DNA of 64,000 nt from Eudromia elegans (GCA_003342815.1 PTEX01000206.1:868001-932000); one strand, 5' to 3'; shown: positions 11,286 through 24,845, numbered from the stretch's first letter. The notes: generated by a model from the letters alone, not told the origin. Translations and numbers: made by a program.

Positions 11286-14200
11286 TGAGCTTCTTTACAC
11301 TCAATTTCAATTTTCATGATAAAATATTCACAGAGGAACTGTGTTTCAAGCTTTACCTCCCCATACTCTCCCTCCCTTGGCACCATTTTATAACAGGTGT
11401 TATAAATATCATAAAAAAATGCATTGTACCATTCCTTAAGATAGTTATATCATTGCGAAGGAAAGCTGTATTTGTACTGGAGGATGAGCTTGTAAGGTAA
11501 TATGAGTACACTTTAAATTGGCAAAGAGTATTCAGTTCTTGGGGAAAAATATTTACACATTTTCAAACAATACTCTAGGAACCAGCTATAAATAATTCAC
11601 ATCTATCCTTACTAAGATTTTTATGTCCAGTGGACAATAACATGGAATATAAAATCTGTATTATATGATAATATATTAATAGCTCAGAGATGAAGACATT
11701 ATAATTAATATAGCCTTCCTATTATGACTAGTTTTCTATTTGGAAAAGTAGAGGAAGTAATAGTTACTTCCGAGCTGTAGCTGAATATAATAATTTGTTG
11801 ATGAATACAGCAAGCTAGAAACCAGTGTTCAAAGTGTTTTTTCCTCTGTATTTCACATCTATCTCAGGATTATACTTGGGAGTAAGTAAAAGAAAAGTGA
11901 AAAAAACAAATGAGAGGAGTTTCCAAAAACTGCCAGTACTGGCCAAGCTTGATCCAAATAAAGAGTTTGCAATTAGATTTGGAAACAGTAGAGCTTGGCT
12001 AACATGATGCATTGGGAAAAATCCTACTCTATTTTATTTCTTCAAAGATCATGGACCAATGCAATTCAGCTGGAAGGTGAAATTCTACTATCTTAAAAAA
12101 TAAAAGAATGAAAGAAAGAAGAATAGATTTAAGTGCAGTGTCTATTTAGCATCTAAAATGGCTATTCTAAAGCTCTTGCACCTCATGCAGCTAAAACCAT
12201 CATTAAGGACTTTGTCGATAATCCTAAATTTGGAATGGCCTAGGTACTAAAGCAAGGTGATTTCTTTCACTTTTTCAGTGATCTCAGGTCAGAAAATTTT
12301 TGCAAAGAAAGAAAATACAGAAATGATATCTTCTAGATAAGATACTAGAGGAAAAAAAAAAAAAAACAAAAAAACCAAAAAACCCAACAAAACCCAACAG
12401 AATTATTTTCTGCTTGTAGGCACTTTGAAATAATCTGGTGACAGAACTCACATTCATTTCAACAAGGACAGAAAGGCTGAGATGATTAACTTTTCCTTTT
12501 TTAACTGCTCTCAAATGACTGCTGCTGCTTTCTGAGCCAAAATTCATCCTGTACAAGTAGAACAATTACCACATCCATTCTTGTCTGAAAACCCCACGAA
12601 AATCCCTGAACAGTTAAGAATCTGAGCTCTAATACTGATAGTTTTCCATCTGTCACAATGAATTGCTAAGAAGGATTAGAAAATAAAGCTAATTTACTGG
12701 AATTAAAATGAATTAAGTAACGAATGACAGTAAATTACAGATGAAAACAGGGAACACTAACTCTGAGAAGAAAAAACCTTTTGTTTTAAAATGTTTTTCT
12801 TCAAAATGAATATGCATTTTATGTTGCCAGCCTTTATCAGAGATTTATTTTCGACATTTCTTCTTCCAGTTGAGATGATTGTGACTTTTACACCTTGCAC
12901 GACGCATATCTCTGGCACTCATCAGATATCACTTAGTGTGGCCCAATCATTCTCAGGGATGAGTCAGGGGCAGCTGAATGTGTCACATCCATCCAAAGGC
13001 TATGCTAGCATTGCTTCATTAGGCTCAGACTGCACATCCAGGGGTAAGACAGTTAAGCAGCTGGGCCACTTTCAGCTTTCTTGCTCCCCAAACTTTCTTT
13101 AAATATTTTACATCCTCCCCTCCTCATCCTCCAGCCTCACCAAAATGCAATCCCTGTCTTCCAGTCCCATAGTGCAGAACAGGTTTTAGTGTATTCTTAT
13201 TGTAGCACCAACAGCTTTTTGCAAAGTGACTTGAACATTGAAGGAAATACAATATTATCTCAAAAGGAGACATATATTCATCCATGTGCAACGTCTGTCT
13301 TGATAAAGTAAATATTTTGTCAAGCAGTAGAGCATTATGGGACAGCCCTGGAAAGCCAGAGGCAAACTGATACGCTGCCGTGTTTGTGCAGGCTTGAATT
13401 AAGCAGGCATGAATTCCTCAAGTGTAAATGTGGGCTGCAGATGCGTCTTAGAGAAGGGTGCAGAAGATGGATTTTGTTGCTGCACTACCTGCCCTAGAGC
13501 ATGCAGGAGCTTATTCCTCTTTGGTAAGAGTGAATTTTGTATATGGGCTCAGGTAGGCATTAGTAGTGTGTGCTGCAAGTACACTTTGGGTAGTTCTTCA
13601 ACTGCTTATCTTTGATTTCGGTATTTTTGAACCTGCTTTGGTACCAAAGGATGCACTCAGTGCCCTTTTAGTATTCATTCTAGACAGCTTCTCCATGGCT
13701 ACTACAAAACTCAACCTTCTGGACTTAATATGGCAAACCTCTAACAAACCCAAGAGAGCTTTTGTAAGTGATTCTTTTCACTGATTTTGAATTTACTGCT
13801 TTGCTTTATTTTATTATATATATAATAATATATTATTGTTTTATTTGTGTGAGTGCTTTACTTGAGGATGGAAAAGACAGCTTGGAGCTCAAAATGGAAG
13901 TTTGTGGGCAAAATGCATAAGCAAGTGTGATTCCTCCTGCTTGAGCTTTATAGGAGAACAGATAATATTGCTCTCTGAGAAGGAAAAATTTCTTCTCTTT
14001 CCTTCACATCTTTCTCTTTTATAAGCTAATGTCCTCCTCAGCCCTCTGTGGCGCCACTACATCCATCCATCACCATCCTTAAACATTTTAACTAAAAATA
14101 AAAGAGATGCTACTTCCTCGGGTGGCAGAACATTTTGCCCAAAATTACCTGATTTCTGAGATTCTTTACATTTACTGTCCCATGGTCTGAAGCCAGGCCT

Positions 14201-15477
14201 TTTGTGGTGATTTTCTGGACATTTTGTGGGTCTTATTGAAGTTCTCAGGCATTTGAAAGGAGGGAAGTTTGCTCAGAGTCTTTATCTTTAATTGTTCATT
14301 GTATCTTAAAAAGAGTAAAACTGATATGTTTATTTTTATTTATTATTTGTGGTTTAAGTAATGATAAATTGTTATGGGTTTTGTCTTTATGCATCTTCAT
14401 ACGGAAGTAAGTTATAAATTAAGTTTCTCATTCAGAAAAAAATGCTTTATAGTAGAAGTGAACAAATGGAACTAGATGTAGAGCATAACAACTGTATTGC
14501 TGTAGGATTTTTATAATGGCTAATGGAGTAGGCAAATGTGACATACTTGCATAATCAGTCATTTAAAGTATTTATTAAAATTAAAATTGTAGAAATTATG
14601 TGGATAGTAATCAGTTTTCATTATAGTCCTTTCCACATTTCAGTGCTATAATTAGATTGTGGCATCTGTCATTGCTGATTAATATGTAGATAGCTTTATC
14701 TTCCCACCAAGATTTACTGTGTACCAAGTCAAAACTTTGATCGTCTAAAAATATGAAATAAAAAGTGGTAGTAGTTTGTAATTTTTGAAAGGAGCCTCTG
14801 CTGTGTAAAAATTCTCTAATTAGTGTTTCTCCCTACGTTCTCTGAAGTGAGACTATCCCAGCAGGAGCTGTACAATTGTCTGTGAGCAGCATGGGATTGA
14901 GGGAACCTCGGCAGTTCTTTTGGGGCTTGGAAAGTGACACTTAGCCTTTCTTAAAGCCGTGTGCTGTAAGCATGTACATAGAGAAGAGGGTATGAAGAAA
15001 AGCAATCCCTTCAAAACTGCGGAAGATTTAAATGCTTTTGGTCCTGCTGTGGTCTGCAGAGGCTTGATTTCAGTCTCAGTTGTACTAGGATTCTTCTTTA
15101 TGCATATTTTTGGCTGTTGTCATGAAAAGCTGTCTACTATAAACAAGTGACATCAGTCCCTGGTGTGTTTCTTCAGCCACTGGGATGCTAGAATGCTGAG
15201 CAAGCCTGATTTTTTCAAAGATATCTAATATATCTTATCTATAGAATGATTAATAGAGCTGGATGATGACCTGGCATTGGTCTGCTTAGGCACTCTCTTG
15301 TTTCTCTTGGGAACTGTGGGCTGTAGTTTCATGATTTTCTGGATGTAGCAACAAGGATAGCTTACAAAGGAGCTTATCAAGTGGCTTCTCATATTGCATG
15401 TTCCTCCTTCTCTGCCAGATTTCACTGTCTCTTTGGTTCACAATTTTTTTTTTCTTTTTATGTGTGTGGGTCTTCAG

Positions 15478-15560
15478 TGAAAACTGAACCGCTAAGCGGA
15501 TCTAAGCTGAAAGATATCCTCAGAAATGAAGCTCAGGCAGCAACATCTGGGCAGAACTGA
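15478..15560 (+). CDS. Candidate alternative terminal exon of the split gene
   Basis: After a strong pyrimidine tract (T10-C-T5 and GGGTCTTCAG), the only open frame gives 26 codons and TGA. The peptide begins KTEPLSGSKLKDIL and ends AATSGQN, a plausible hydrophilic C-terminus. The first two bases complete a codon, so it accepts the one-base phase left by exon 10986-11082 and competes with exon 17458-17533. No donor exists before the stop, and no AATAAA was seen close by. Splicing to it would give a very short product of about 59 residues. The exon is unproven and unrecognised. Confidence 0.25.
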
Positions 15561-16604
15561 GGATGAGATGGGACGTAATAGTTTGTTTCTTTGCCAAAAT
15601 CAGAGAGACTCTATGGACTCACTCTAATTAGCTTTGTACTGTAAATCACAGGCAAATCAGGTAAGCACAACTGCTAAACCAAGGTGTACCTTGCGCATGT
15701 CATCTCAGGACTGGATATCGACCCTCCCCAACACCTTTTAGAATATTTGCTCTGTGTTAGACGACCTATTTGGACTAATTTTGCCATCAGTTTCTAAACC
15801 CAGGCAAAACTTTCACTTATTTGTGCTCTTCTTCCATAGACTGAAGATATGTTTCCTAAACATGTATGTCTTCATACTAGGAGGGCAGAAGCCAAATGCC
15901 ACATATCTTTGTTGGATGATAGAGACGAACAAAGACAACTTTCAGCATGTGACACTGAAGAAGTGGTTTCAGCACAGAGAACAACCTTGGCTGTGTCTGG
16001 GCTGTAACGTGCAGCCAGTGAAACCCTTCACAGGGAGCTGGCGGGCAGCTTCTCCCAGACCCACAAGGGTAGTGGAGCCTCTTTGCACAGTTAGCACAGC
16101 GAGTTGCAGGGGTTGACCCTCACATTTGTATAGGACTTGTTCAAGTCTCATGGAGATCATCTCTCAAATCTTACTTTTTCTTTGTAAGCTTTAGAGTTCT
16201 AAATAGTTCATGTTTACAGCCAGCTATGAGAATCATTAAAGTTAATGAGCAATTAACTGGAGTACAACAGTGAACTCAAGTTTTGAATTCTTAGTGTTTG
16301 GCACACTCATAAATTGGTTGTTGAGATGAGGTGAAAAACCCTAGACAGCACCAGGGAAAGATAAGGTCATTGAACTGACTTTGATTTTAACTTAAAACAT
16401 CTGTCTGCAATGTTCAGTCTTGATCCTGGCTTGCCAACCAGTAGAAATAAAAGGGAAAGGAAAAGCCTCTATTTAATAGAGGAGAGAAAAAGAAAAAGCC
16501 CATAGTAGTAATGGTAGTGCTGGTCATGACAGTGTATGAAATATTGGATGGAATTTGACAGTCTACTACAGGGCAACGTGTTTTTCCTTTTCAGATGCAG
16601 CTTG

Positions 16605-16698
16605 CATACGTATACATATGCTTATATATATATGTATATATAGAGCACACACACACACGTACATACATATATATATATGTATGCATATATGCTATATA
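16605..16698. repeat. Compound TA/CA/GTATA microsatellite
   Basis: An interrupted alternating purine-pyrimidine tract: ATACATATG, (TA)n, (CA)5, then ACATACATATATATATATG. It can form cruciform or Z-like structures and is likely to vary in length between individuals. Confidence 0.85.
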
Positions 16699-17457
16699 CA
16701 ATGTGACCCAGTAGAATAGATATCTTAACAGCTTTCCAAGGTGGTTTGGCTAGAAGTATTATCCAGCTGCTTTTTGGCTCTTAGTGCAGGTAGTGGAAAT
16801 TCCCTGTGGGAGATGGCAAGGTGGAATGCTGGTGCTTACGAGTTTGTTGGAGGAGAAAATTAAATGATGTTTCCAGTCCTGCTGCAAAGTCTTGAACATC
16901 AAGGGATGGGAACAGTGAAGGCGACCTCTTTTTGCTCTTAGCCCCAGGATTATTGTAGACGAAACTTAGCCAAAAGCAGTCCTCTTCACTCCTTTTAGTC
17001 AATGTATGGGACTTCTGGGGCTATATCCTATGCTGAAGCAATTGTAGGGTTTTTTTTTTTTTGCCGGGGGAGTGAGGGGAAAAGGTTAATGGTTTAACTT
17101 GCTTGCCATTTACCTCACTGGTTCAATCCATTTTACGTATAAGATAAAAAAAGATTAGTTTCTTTGTAAGAGAAGTCTTACTGGACAACTTGATAATCAC
17201 AACAGTTTATGCTTGAGAAGTTCAGGAATAGAAAAGCAGAAGAATAAAAATGGAAACTGAGGGGCAGTTAGAGCGCATCTGTGCCAGTTTGCACAGGGTC
17301 TCCTTGCATTTCTGTTTCAAGCTCATCCTGTTTAGCCACTCTGCCCAGGTAGAATTTCTGCCCCATAATGATAAAAGCCTCGTCTGAATATCTGAATCTT
17401 TCAGATCTTTTATTTTCCCTATAAATAAAATTTGTATTTTTTTATTCATTCTTTTAG

Positions 17458-17533
17458 ATAAGAAAAGAATTTCCCGGAGAGTGAATTACTTTTACTTGGA
17501 TGAATTGTGCAACATCAGTGGTCTCCAGAACAG
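17458..17533 (+). CDS. Internal coding exon of an unrecognised split gene
   Basis: A 76-base exon with a T-rich acceptor (TTCTTTTAG) and donor AACAG|GTAACT. Two frames are closed by stops. The only open frame (24 full codons) reads KKRISRRVNYFYLD, then ELCNISGLQN. It is basic first and then mixed. It needs one base from the previous exon and leaves two (AG). The two following acceptors on the plus strand with open, protein-like frames, 20134 and 23635, both take exactly one base. That phase agreement across kilobases is the main evidence for a real gene. No domain is recognised. The K/R cluster could be a nuclear targeting signal; this is an inference. Confidence 0.6.
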
Positions 17534-18353
17534 GTAACTTCTAAACCTATTCAAGAATATTTGTGCAACATTGAAGGATGAGATAGTTAAAATGGTTCTT
17601 GAGGTGTGGTTGTGGTTTGAGAAGTCTGTAAGGAAAATATACGTGTTCTAATTTGTTCTCTGCAGCACTGCTTTCTCTATTTAGTCAAAAATAAATACAT
17701 CTTACTCTAAGAAACATCCCAGAATTCCAGAATTAGAAGAAATTGAAGTGTATTATGCCTTGGAAGTATACTTCTTCACTACTCCAATACTAATAAAAGT
17801 TTTGAGTGCTATTTAGGAGCTCAAACCCTTTCAAAACGCATTGCCGATAGGTTTATCATTGATGTTCTGGAATGGCATCTGTATTAGGACTAGATTATGC
17901 AGGTGAAGCTGATTATTCTGAGAAATATTTTTGAAAATTCAGTTCCTTGACAAAACTGTGTTAAGGGGGAAAAAATATATCTATTTGTACTAGTACTGTT
18001 AAAGCACCATGTATGTTATGTCCTGCATTGACACAGGTAAAATGTGATACAGTATTTTACAGCAACGCAAATAGACAGATGTCTGTCCTTGGAAAAAAAA
18101 TCTTCATACAACAAAGTTTCTGAGCATGGAGAATCTCAGCCAGAGCACTACATTTATGCAGCTATTTCATTTATTATGCTAAAGATCACTTGTTTGTGCA
18201 GCAAGTTGCTTCTCTGATTTTGGATGAGATACATTTCATGCAGATCACATTTTTGTGAAGATATGCAGCCATCCAAAAAATTTAAATCAAAGATTTTATT
18301 TTCTAATTAAAAATAAGATTTAAGGCATATTAAGCAGAGAGATTTCATTATGC

Positions 18354-18378
18354 AAAAAAAAAAAAAAAAAAAAAAAAA
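18354..18378. repeat. Poly(A) run, 25 bases
   Basis: An uninterrupted A25 after TTATGC. No retroposed gene body was recognised upstream and no flanking duplication was found. Confidence 0.85.
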
Positions 18379-20133
18379 GTGAATTGCATAGTGCTGTGAC
18401 TGATTAATTTATTGCAGGTATCCCAATCATATTGTCCCATAATAAGCAGTTCATGAAAAGGAGCAAAGAGAGGGCAAGGAGGAGGAGGAGGGAGCTGACA
18501 GTAAAAGGAGAATGTGACTGCTTATGCCCAGTCCAAACAAGGGGACTAGAAATCAAAAGTACAGATGTAAAGACAGGCAGGTGAAGTGGTCAAAAAAGCT
18601 GTGCAACTTCTTTTGGGCATATGTGCTAACACTTTACTGCAGTTTCATCTCCCAAGTACAAGACTATTCTAACTCTGGTGTTAGGATTCTTCCGGCTTAA
18701 GATAGTTCTAAAGGAGATGTGATACATGCTAAAAGTGATGCCTCTCTCCCATTCTTGTGAAATTTGTCCTCTTCCAAATTTCTGCCTTTCCGTAAGCACT
18801 TTCTGTTATTTATCGCCCATCTTCATTATTTCTTTAACAGAATCAAAATTATTTCCCACTAAAATTAGGTGCAGTTGCTTTACTCTCCATGTTTTCTGCT
18901 GAAAAAAACAGTCAACCAGATCTTTGATTTTTTTTTAATGAGACTTTTTGGGATTCCTCTATGTTGGTTATTAATATCTATGTTGTTTTAGTCTATTTGT
19001 AATTTTTCGTGCCTTCCTTCTAATACAAGACAATTCTTTATGGGGAACTCCAAGATCCCTTTAAAATTAAGACCACTATTTTATTTTTCCTTAGCTAAAT
19101 TAAATTAGATTTTACAGCAATATCGGTCTTTATTTTGTAATGTGAAAATGAACTTGAGCACGTTTCTGAATACTGGCCATAAGGTTCATGGGCCTCATAT
19201 CCACAAGGTCTTTCCACAGGGTGGTCTCAGAGCATTAATCTTTAGTCAGGATGAGGTGTGATGCACTTGGGTCTGTGTTACCCTGTCTGTTCTGTTAGCA
19301 GGAGGGAGAACTTGGGCTTCCCTGCAAAGATTCTCTAGACCATGTCCTGGAGCTTTTAGTCCTTAGGGTTTATGCTGTGGTTGACAGATGAGTCATCTGT
19401 TCATTAGGCCTATATTCACATCATCATAATTTCCCAAAGTGGCAACTGAATAAATTGTGGTTAGTAGTTTGGTGTGATTTAACCCCAGGATCTGGAAAGG
19501 AGGGTTGCTTTAGTTCAGCACGGCACTGAGAAGCCATATGGCAGAGAATGATTCAGAAAGACATGGGGTCTCCAAGGCAGAATGGGTTCACTAGATGAGG
19601 TTGAAACACTGCTTCAAGTCTTAGATACAGCTTCCCCAGGGATACACTGGGAATCTCTGTGCTCTGCTACTGACATCCCTGAAGAGCAGGCAGCCTTGGG
19701 GGAGGAAATACTGGCCCTTTTGGGAGAAGATCTTTACACACTTTAGTGGGGCTAACAGTTTTAGCTAAGATTGCAGTTGTTTTCCTTGTGTAGACAGTCT
19801 GGAACTGATAAGTACCATTTTGCTGCAGATATGTCATGTTTCAGCAATTGTTTAGGGCTGCTTTTTCACTCTGCAAATAAGGACACTATTATTAATTAGA
19901 TCATTAGTAAAAGCAGCCATTCAAAGCAAAACTGTCTCTTTTTTTATCTTTATGCTTTGTTACTTGTTACAAATATGAAATATAGATGATCAGAAAAGGC
20001 AGTTAGGAATGCAAGACTAGACATTTTTAAGATCAATCAAAATGGCCAGTTTTCAATAGACTGTTGTAATGCCTTTCTTCAAAGAGGAAAGCTTACTGCT
20101 TTGCACTCTAACAATATCTTTTTCCCCTTCAAG

Positions 20134-20287
20134 GAGCAAAAAAAAGAGACTATCAGTTTTTGAGTCTTTGGAACCAGATAGCTGTTATTCCTCTGTTGAA
20201 AACAAAATGCAGATTAAAACTACAGCAGCAAGGGAATTAGCTAAACACGGGCATTCATCCTGTTCACACTCCGAAGCTTCCATGTAA
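20134..20287 (+). CDS. Alternative terminal or cassette exon of the split gene
   Basis: The acceptor (TCTTTTTCCCCTTCAAG) is strong. Its first G completes the AG left by exon 17458-17533 to give Arg, after which 50 codons run to TAA. The translation starts SKKKRLSVFESLEPD, contains a YSSVENK segment and ends in a Ser/His/Cys-rich tail. SKKKRLS is a possible nuclear signal or basophilic kinase site (inference). Joined to the preceding exons it gives about 108 residues. ATTAAA, a variant poly(A) signal, is at 20342-20347. Alternatively a weak donor inside the stop context (CAT|GTAAAT) would make a symmetrical 150-base cassette that splices in frame to 23635. The product is unrecognised. Confidence 0.42.
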
Positions 20288-21977
20288 ATGAGACTAGTTT
20301 TGATTAATCATAGCTTAGAGAATTTTCCTATGCATAAGTCAATTAAAAACACGTTAGAACAGCTGTTAATGCTCAGACACATGCAGGCTAAACTGATTGC
20401 TAGCATCAATCTGTTAGCTAGCTGTATATTAGGATACTTAAAAAGGTAGAAAGTTTGCTCTGGTAGGTTGCTTGGTGCAGACTTGTCATCCAAAACAATG
20501 TGTTTCTTCAGAAATTCACTTTAATTTTTTTTTTTCATATTCTGCACACTAAAACAAACAAAAGGAAGATACATATTTAATTTTACTTATTTCCCCGAAG
20601 TTTAAATAGCTCTTTCTTCTCAACTGTTAGAAAAATTAAAGGAAGCATATCCAACATATGCTGAAAGAGAAATACACAAGAGGTTTCACATCTTTTGCTT
20701 TTGTTGCTACTTGTTTTTTCTAAGTTTTTGGGGCAAAGATTGAAAGGTCCTACCTGCTCTTCAGGACGATGCTCCTAGTGCTTCTCTTACTGCATTACCC
20801 ACTTCTATCTCTCTTTCTCTGGCCTTGGTGGTTTCTTGGTAAGATTTCCAGAAGAATATTGGACCTTTCCCTAAGTTATCAGTTATTATGTCAACTTCTA
20901 AGGAAGCTCATTCAGCCAAATGTCACAACTTCAGCTCAGTGGCTCTGATGAGCCACCTCTGCTGCGGCTCATGCGTTAGTTGTTTTTGCTACCAGCTAAC
21001 ACAAAGACTCTATCCTAAACTCGCACACCAAGGATATAATATTTGGGAATTACCCTATCTTCCACAATCTGTCAGTCTCGACATGCTTGTCTGGGAAACA
21101 AAAGCCTAGAAACAGGAGATTTGACTTCACTAAGAAGTGACCTGGGTTGGTTTTGCAATGTTTATATGTAACTGCAATATATAAGTATCTCCTCCAGCAC
21201 AAAAGCAAATAACCTTCCCTGCTAAAATCTGTTTAATTTTATATGAACTCTCACGTGACACATCTTCACACGAAGCTTAACAGAAAAACTAAGAAATCTC
21301 TAATTTGAGCCCTCCCTGCTTTATAGTTCAAAAGAGAGGTAGAGCATAGACCGCCTAATGTGACTTGAGGTTGCAGTTATCACAGAGCACATGACAGAAA
21401 AGATGGTATGAAAGCAGCCTTGCAGTTTACCCTTATTGTAGCAAAATTTAAATGGCTTATCTTATTCATCTGAGAAAAAAATATCTTATTCACAAACACT
21501 CACCGTGTCCAAAGCAAGGCAAACCTCTCTCACAAAACTTCACTTTTCTTAAAGCAATCCCATGGGCTTTCACATAATGAGCAATTAATTAAGGGAAAAA
21601 GCAAAAAACAAGTATACAACATAGACATGGCCTCATGTTTATAAGGCCCTGCAGACCCTTACAGATGTGGTTCTAGGATGTCAGGTATTTGCAAAATCAG
21701 ATAGCTTGGTGAGAATATGCATATGAAAACTGCAGGTTAGGCTACTTTGTAATGCAGTTCAGTTCACAGATAGAACATGTTTTGCACAGAATTTGCTATT
21801 TATTTCTGCTTTGTGGAGGAAAAAGGGTTATTTCACAGTTTGCTAGGGGGATACATTAAATTGGAAATGTTCAGGAAATAAGTGCTTGATTTTGACTAAA
21901 GTATTTTAAATTTTCCTTATGAATGTGTTCTTCCAAGGAGAAGAAGGGCATAGTTTTGAACTTCACATATCCAGTGA

Positions 21978-22020
21978 GCAGAGAAAACAAAAATCCCTAG
22001 CAGAGAAAACAAAAATCTCT
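21978..22020. repeat. 21-bp tandem duplication
   Basis: GCAGAGAAAACAAAAATCYCT is present at 21978-21998 and 22000-22020 with one substitution. It is a recent local duplication within the putative intron. Confidence 0.85.
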
Positions 22021-23634
22021 AACTGATCTTGAATCCTAACGATTACCTCCTTGGGCACGTGTACATGTGTAACAGCACCAAACAACAAACTGAGTCCTGA
22101 AGTTAAATGGGAGCAACTGCCTTCACCTGCACAGCTGTCTCCTTATAGATGCAAAGGAAAGTGGCCCCTCCACAGGGAGGAGCATGACAAGCTTACATGA
22201 CTGGTTTTCTCTGGCAAACTGAGAAGATATTTAATAATACATGTGTATTGAATACATTTCAGGTTGAGTTTTCTTGATGGCAATAATCTTTTCATCTGGA
22301 ACATTTCAGAAACGTATTTCTGAAAAATGTCAAGATATATTTCTTCAAGATAGCACCTAATTGGGACAGTTTAGCCATGGACCAAGATGTTAGTGAAACA
22401 GTATAAATGCAGTGTGAAGCTGCACCTGCTTTTTTATATATAAAGTAGAAAGTGGATATTTTCATTTCCTTTGGCTCTTTCATAAGAAATGCATATGCTT
22501 TAAGTAACTATTTCTATGTCTAATTAATCTGGAGGGAGGTTTATGTTAAGCGCATTAACAGAAGGATGAACGCCTGTAGTAGACTTTTATGACCTTACCT
22601 CCTCCCAGCTGATCTTATTATTACTATTTTAATTAATAAGGCAGGACTGCATATTGTGTGTTAATGACATTTATTATGATCATGTTTTTATATTGTGTAT
22701 AGGTGTATTCACACCTCCATTTAATTATTATATTTAATTTATTGTATTAATTATTATATTTATCATGTGAAAAGATTTTTTATTTGTGTGTTATAGTAGC
22801 TTTTATCAGAAGTAACTGCAATAGATGAATCTGTGTGTGTATAGTAGAGGCAATATCTGAGTACTTTTTATTAGACCACCTAGTTAAAATTGGAAAAAAA
22901 AATGGAAACATCAAAACTTTTTTTCTTCAGAATGGACCAACATAGCAGAGCTTTGAATTCATTATTGGCTTTGACATTCCAAGTGCCCTGCCATCCTGTG
23001 AATTCCCTTGTGACATGCATCACCATCTTTATTTATTTTTCTGTACTTTCTCAGGGTTATTTCTGTCTCCATGCTTTCCATAACCATGGAGCATAACTGT
23101 AGACTTGCACTGCTGACATCTTACAATCTCCTGTGACTTTTGGCATTGGTCATAGATGCTCACAAACAATTCCAATAATTTTATGTAGCTGCTTGCATGA
23201 GCAATGAACTGTATTAGTCCTGGGTTTTTCAATGCCCTGGAGAAGGCTGCCTCTGGAAGGCTTTGATGGGAGAACATTGGCAAGTTCTAAACAAGTCCAT
23301 GTTGCTCAAACTGCAAAAGTAAAACTGAAAAGGAAGGACATCATCTTCTATGCAGGTCTGAAGAGAAAATTCTCATGGGAGATTTTCTCCCTGTAGGTCA
23401 AAGAGAGTCTTATTTTAAGTGGTGCCTGAAAAATGATTTTTGCTTCTGCTAGTCTTTGGAAGTTTCTGTGTGGACTCTTCAACTGTTTAACCTTATTATG
23501 GGAAGCACACTCCTAAGGCAGTAGTGTTGTTTCATTTGGAAAAACATAACTTTACTTTTTCAGTTGCATTATGTCCAAGGCATTATGTCGCATTATGTCT
23601 AGCCTGTGTGCTTTATATTTTCACTTTCTTTTAG

Positions 23635-23748
23635 TAACGATCCATGCATCAATGAAAGAGCTCATCAGAAGTTTATTGAACTTTATCCTAAAGTGTTCTA
23701 CAAAGAAAAGAGAATATTGCCAAGAATTCCTGAAGCAGCTCTCAAAAG
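23635..23748 (+). CDS. Internal coding exon of an unrecognised split gene
   Basis: A 114-base exon with a strong acceptor (TATTTTCACTTTCTTTTAG) and donor AAAAG|GTAACT. Taking one base after the AG of exon 17458-17533 gives Ser, then 37 codons, including PCINERAHQKFIELYPKVF and ILPRIPEAALK. It leaves AG, and the G starting exon 35256 completes Arg. A second frame is also open within this exon alone, but continuing it into 35256 meets a stop, while the chosen frame runs through both exons. The peptide is hydrophilic with an aromatic FIELYPKVFY core and no signal or membrane segment. The family is not recognised. Confidence 0.6.
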
Positions 23749-24845
23749 GTAACTTATATCCTCTTGAATCCTTTTTGCAGGGGAATGACATTTCTTTTCT
23801 TGTTTTTGAGAGATATTAAGAAATAAAAGCACAAGATATTATCAGGTCAAGCTTTACAACTGCATATGATGGAGCAGCTGCAGAAGACAAAGATTAGTAG
23901 CTAGTGCTAAATTCATTTTCTGCATGAGCAGAAACATCTGTTCATTGCTAAGAAGTACATTTGTCCAACCTTTCAAAACATTTTTGGTTACACAGACGGA
24001 CTTCTCAGTGTGATGCTAGATTCAGAGGGAGAAAAAAGAACATGTCTGCTGTTATCTTATTAATTTCATTTTATCTGGAAAAAAAAAGGTGGGGTGTATA
24101 GAAAGAACAAATGCATCTATGTGTACGTATGCATATGTTGGTCTGTAGTTGCACTATGCTCTGTGCCTCAGTTATAAAGCTCCAGGTCCCAAGCCTTTGA
24201 TTAGGGGTCAGAGTTATTCCCAAGCAGGCACTGTTCCAGGGTCCATATTTTCAGGAGCTGCCCAGGGCACAGTGATATGTTGTTGCATCTGCCACCTCAG
24301 AAACTGCTGCAGTCACAGGTTTGGGAAGGAGGAAGGTTTCTGCAAACCATCTAAGATAGCTGAATATTCAAGACCAACAAAAGGTCCTACTCTGTGAGAA
24401 GGATGCTGTGGACATAGGGCAAGGACTAGGTTCCTGTCTCACCCTGGAACTCAGTAGCAGCTGCCAGTTGTGCCTCTCCCCTTGGAGATCTCTTGGAGTG
24501 CACAGAGCTCCTGTGGGGCAACGCACTGAGTGGACATTTGGTCCCAGAAGCCAGAGTCTTGCTGACAGTTGAAGTGGTTCTGTAAGGTAATTTCTGTTTT
24601 TTTCCCTAAATGGGAAACATTTTTTGTAATTTACATCCTCTCATGCTCTCTCACATTAGCAATGCTGTATAAAACAGAAGTGAAACTAAGATTACCAGTA
24701 TTATATTGCCACAGTTGAAAAACACACATTTCTAGGTCATTGATCAAATTAGTCCTTGATTTATAGCTCCAGACCCCTCAATGAGAGCTACAAAACATGC
24801 TGGTTTTGCAGACATTTTTCTTATACAGCTCTGAGATGTGTATAA

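Larger units (their letters stand above)
11083..17457 (+). other. Putative intron 1
   Basis: AT-rich DNA between the island and the exon at 17458. It contains an alternative terminal exon candidate (15478-15560), A-rich low complexity at 12350-12396, a TA-rich block at 13811-13850, and a TA/CA microsatellite near 16600. A strong donor CAG|GTAAGC at 15650-15655 has stops in all three frames of the preceding segment, so any exon there would be non-coding. Nothing else was recognised. Confidence 0.35.
17534..23634 (+). other. Putative intron 2
   Basis: About 6.1 kb, with an alternative exon candidate at 20134-20287, an A25 run at 18354-18378 and a 21-bp tandem duplication near 21978-22020. The TAAT-rich block at 22500-22770 may be a conserved non-coding element (inferred from motif density only). 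At 23569-23600 the motif CATTATGTC occurs three times just before the next exon's pyrimidine tract. Nothing else was recognised. Confidence 0.35.

Noticed and set aside
11400-11499. 33-codon segment with an acceptor and an AAG|GTAATA donor
   Set aside because: Its phase does not join the exons at 17458 or 15478, and the peptide (INIIKKCIVPFLKIVI) looks like AT-rich chance translation.
24150-24600. GC-richer patch with an 82-codon ORF and a GTAAGG donor
   Set aside because: All frames before the AAG|GTAAT donor close, and using the CT|GTAAGG donor gives a Leu/Val-rich chance peptide; more likely a decayed repeat.
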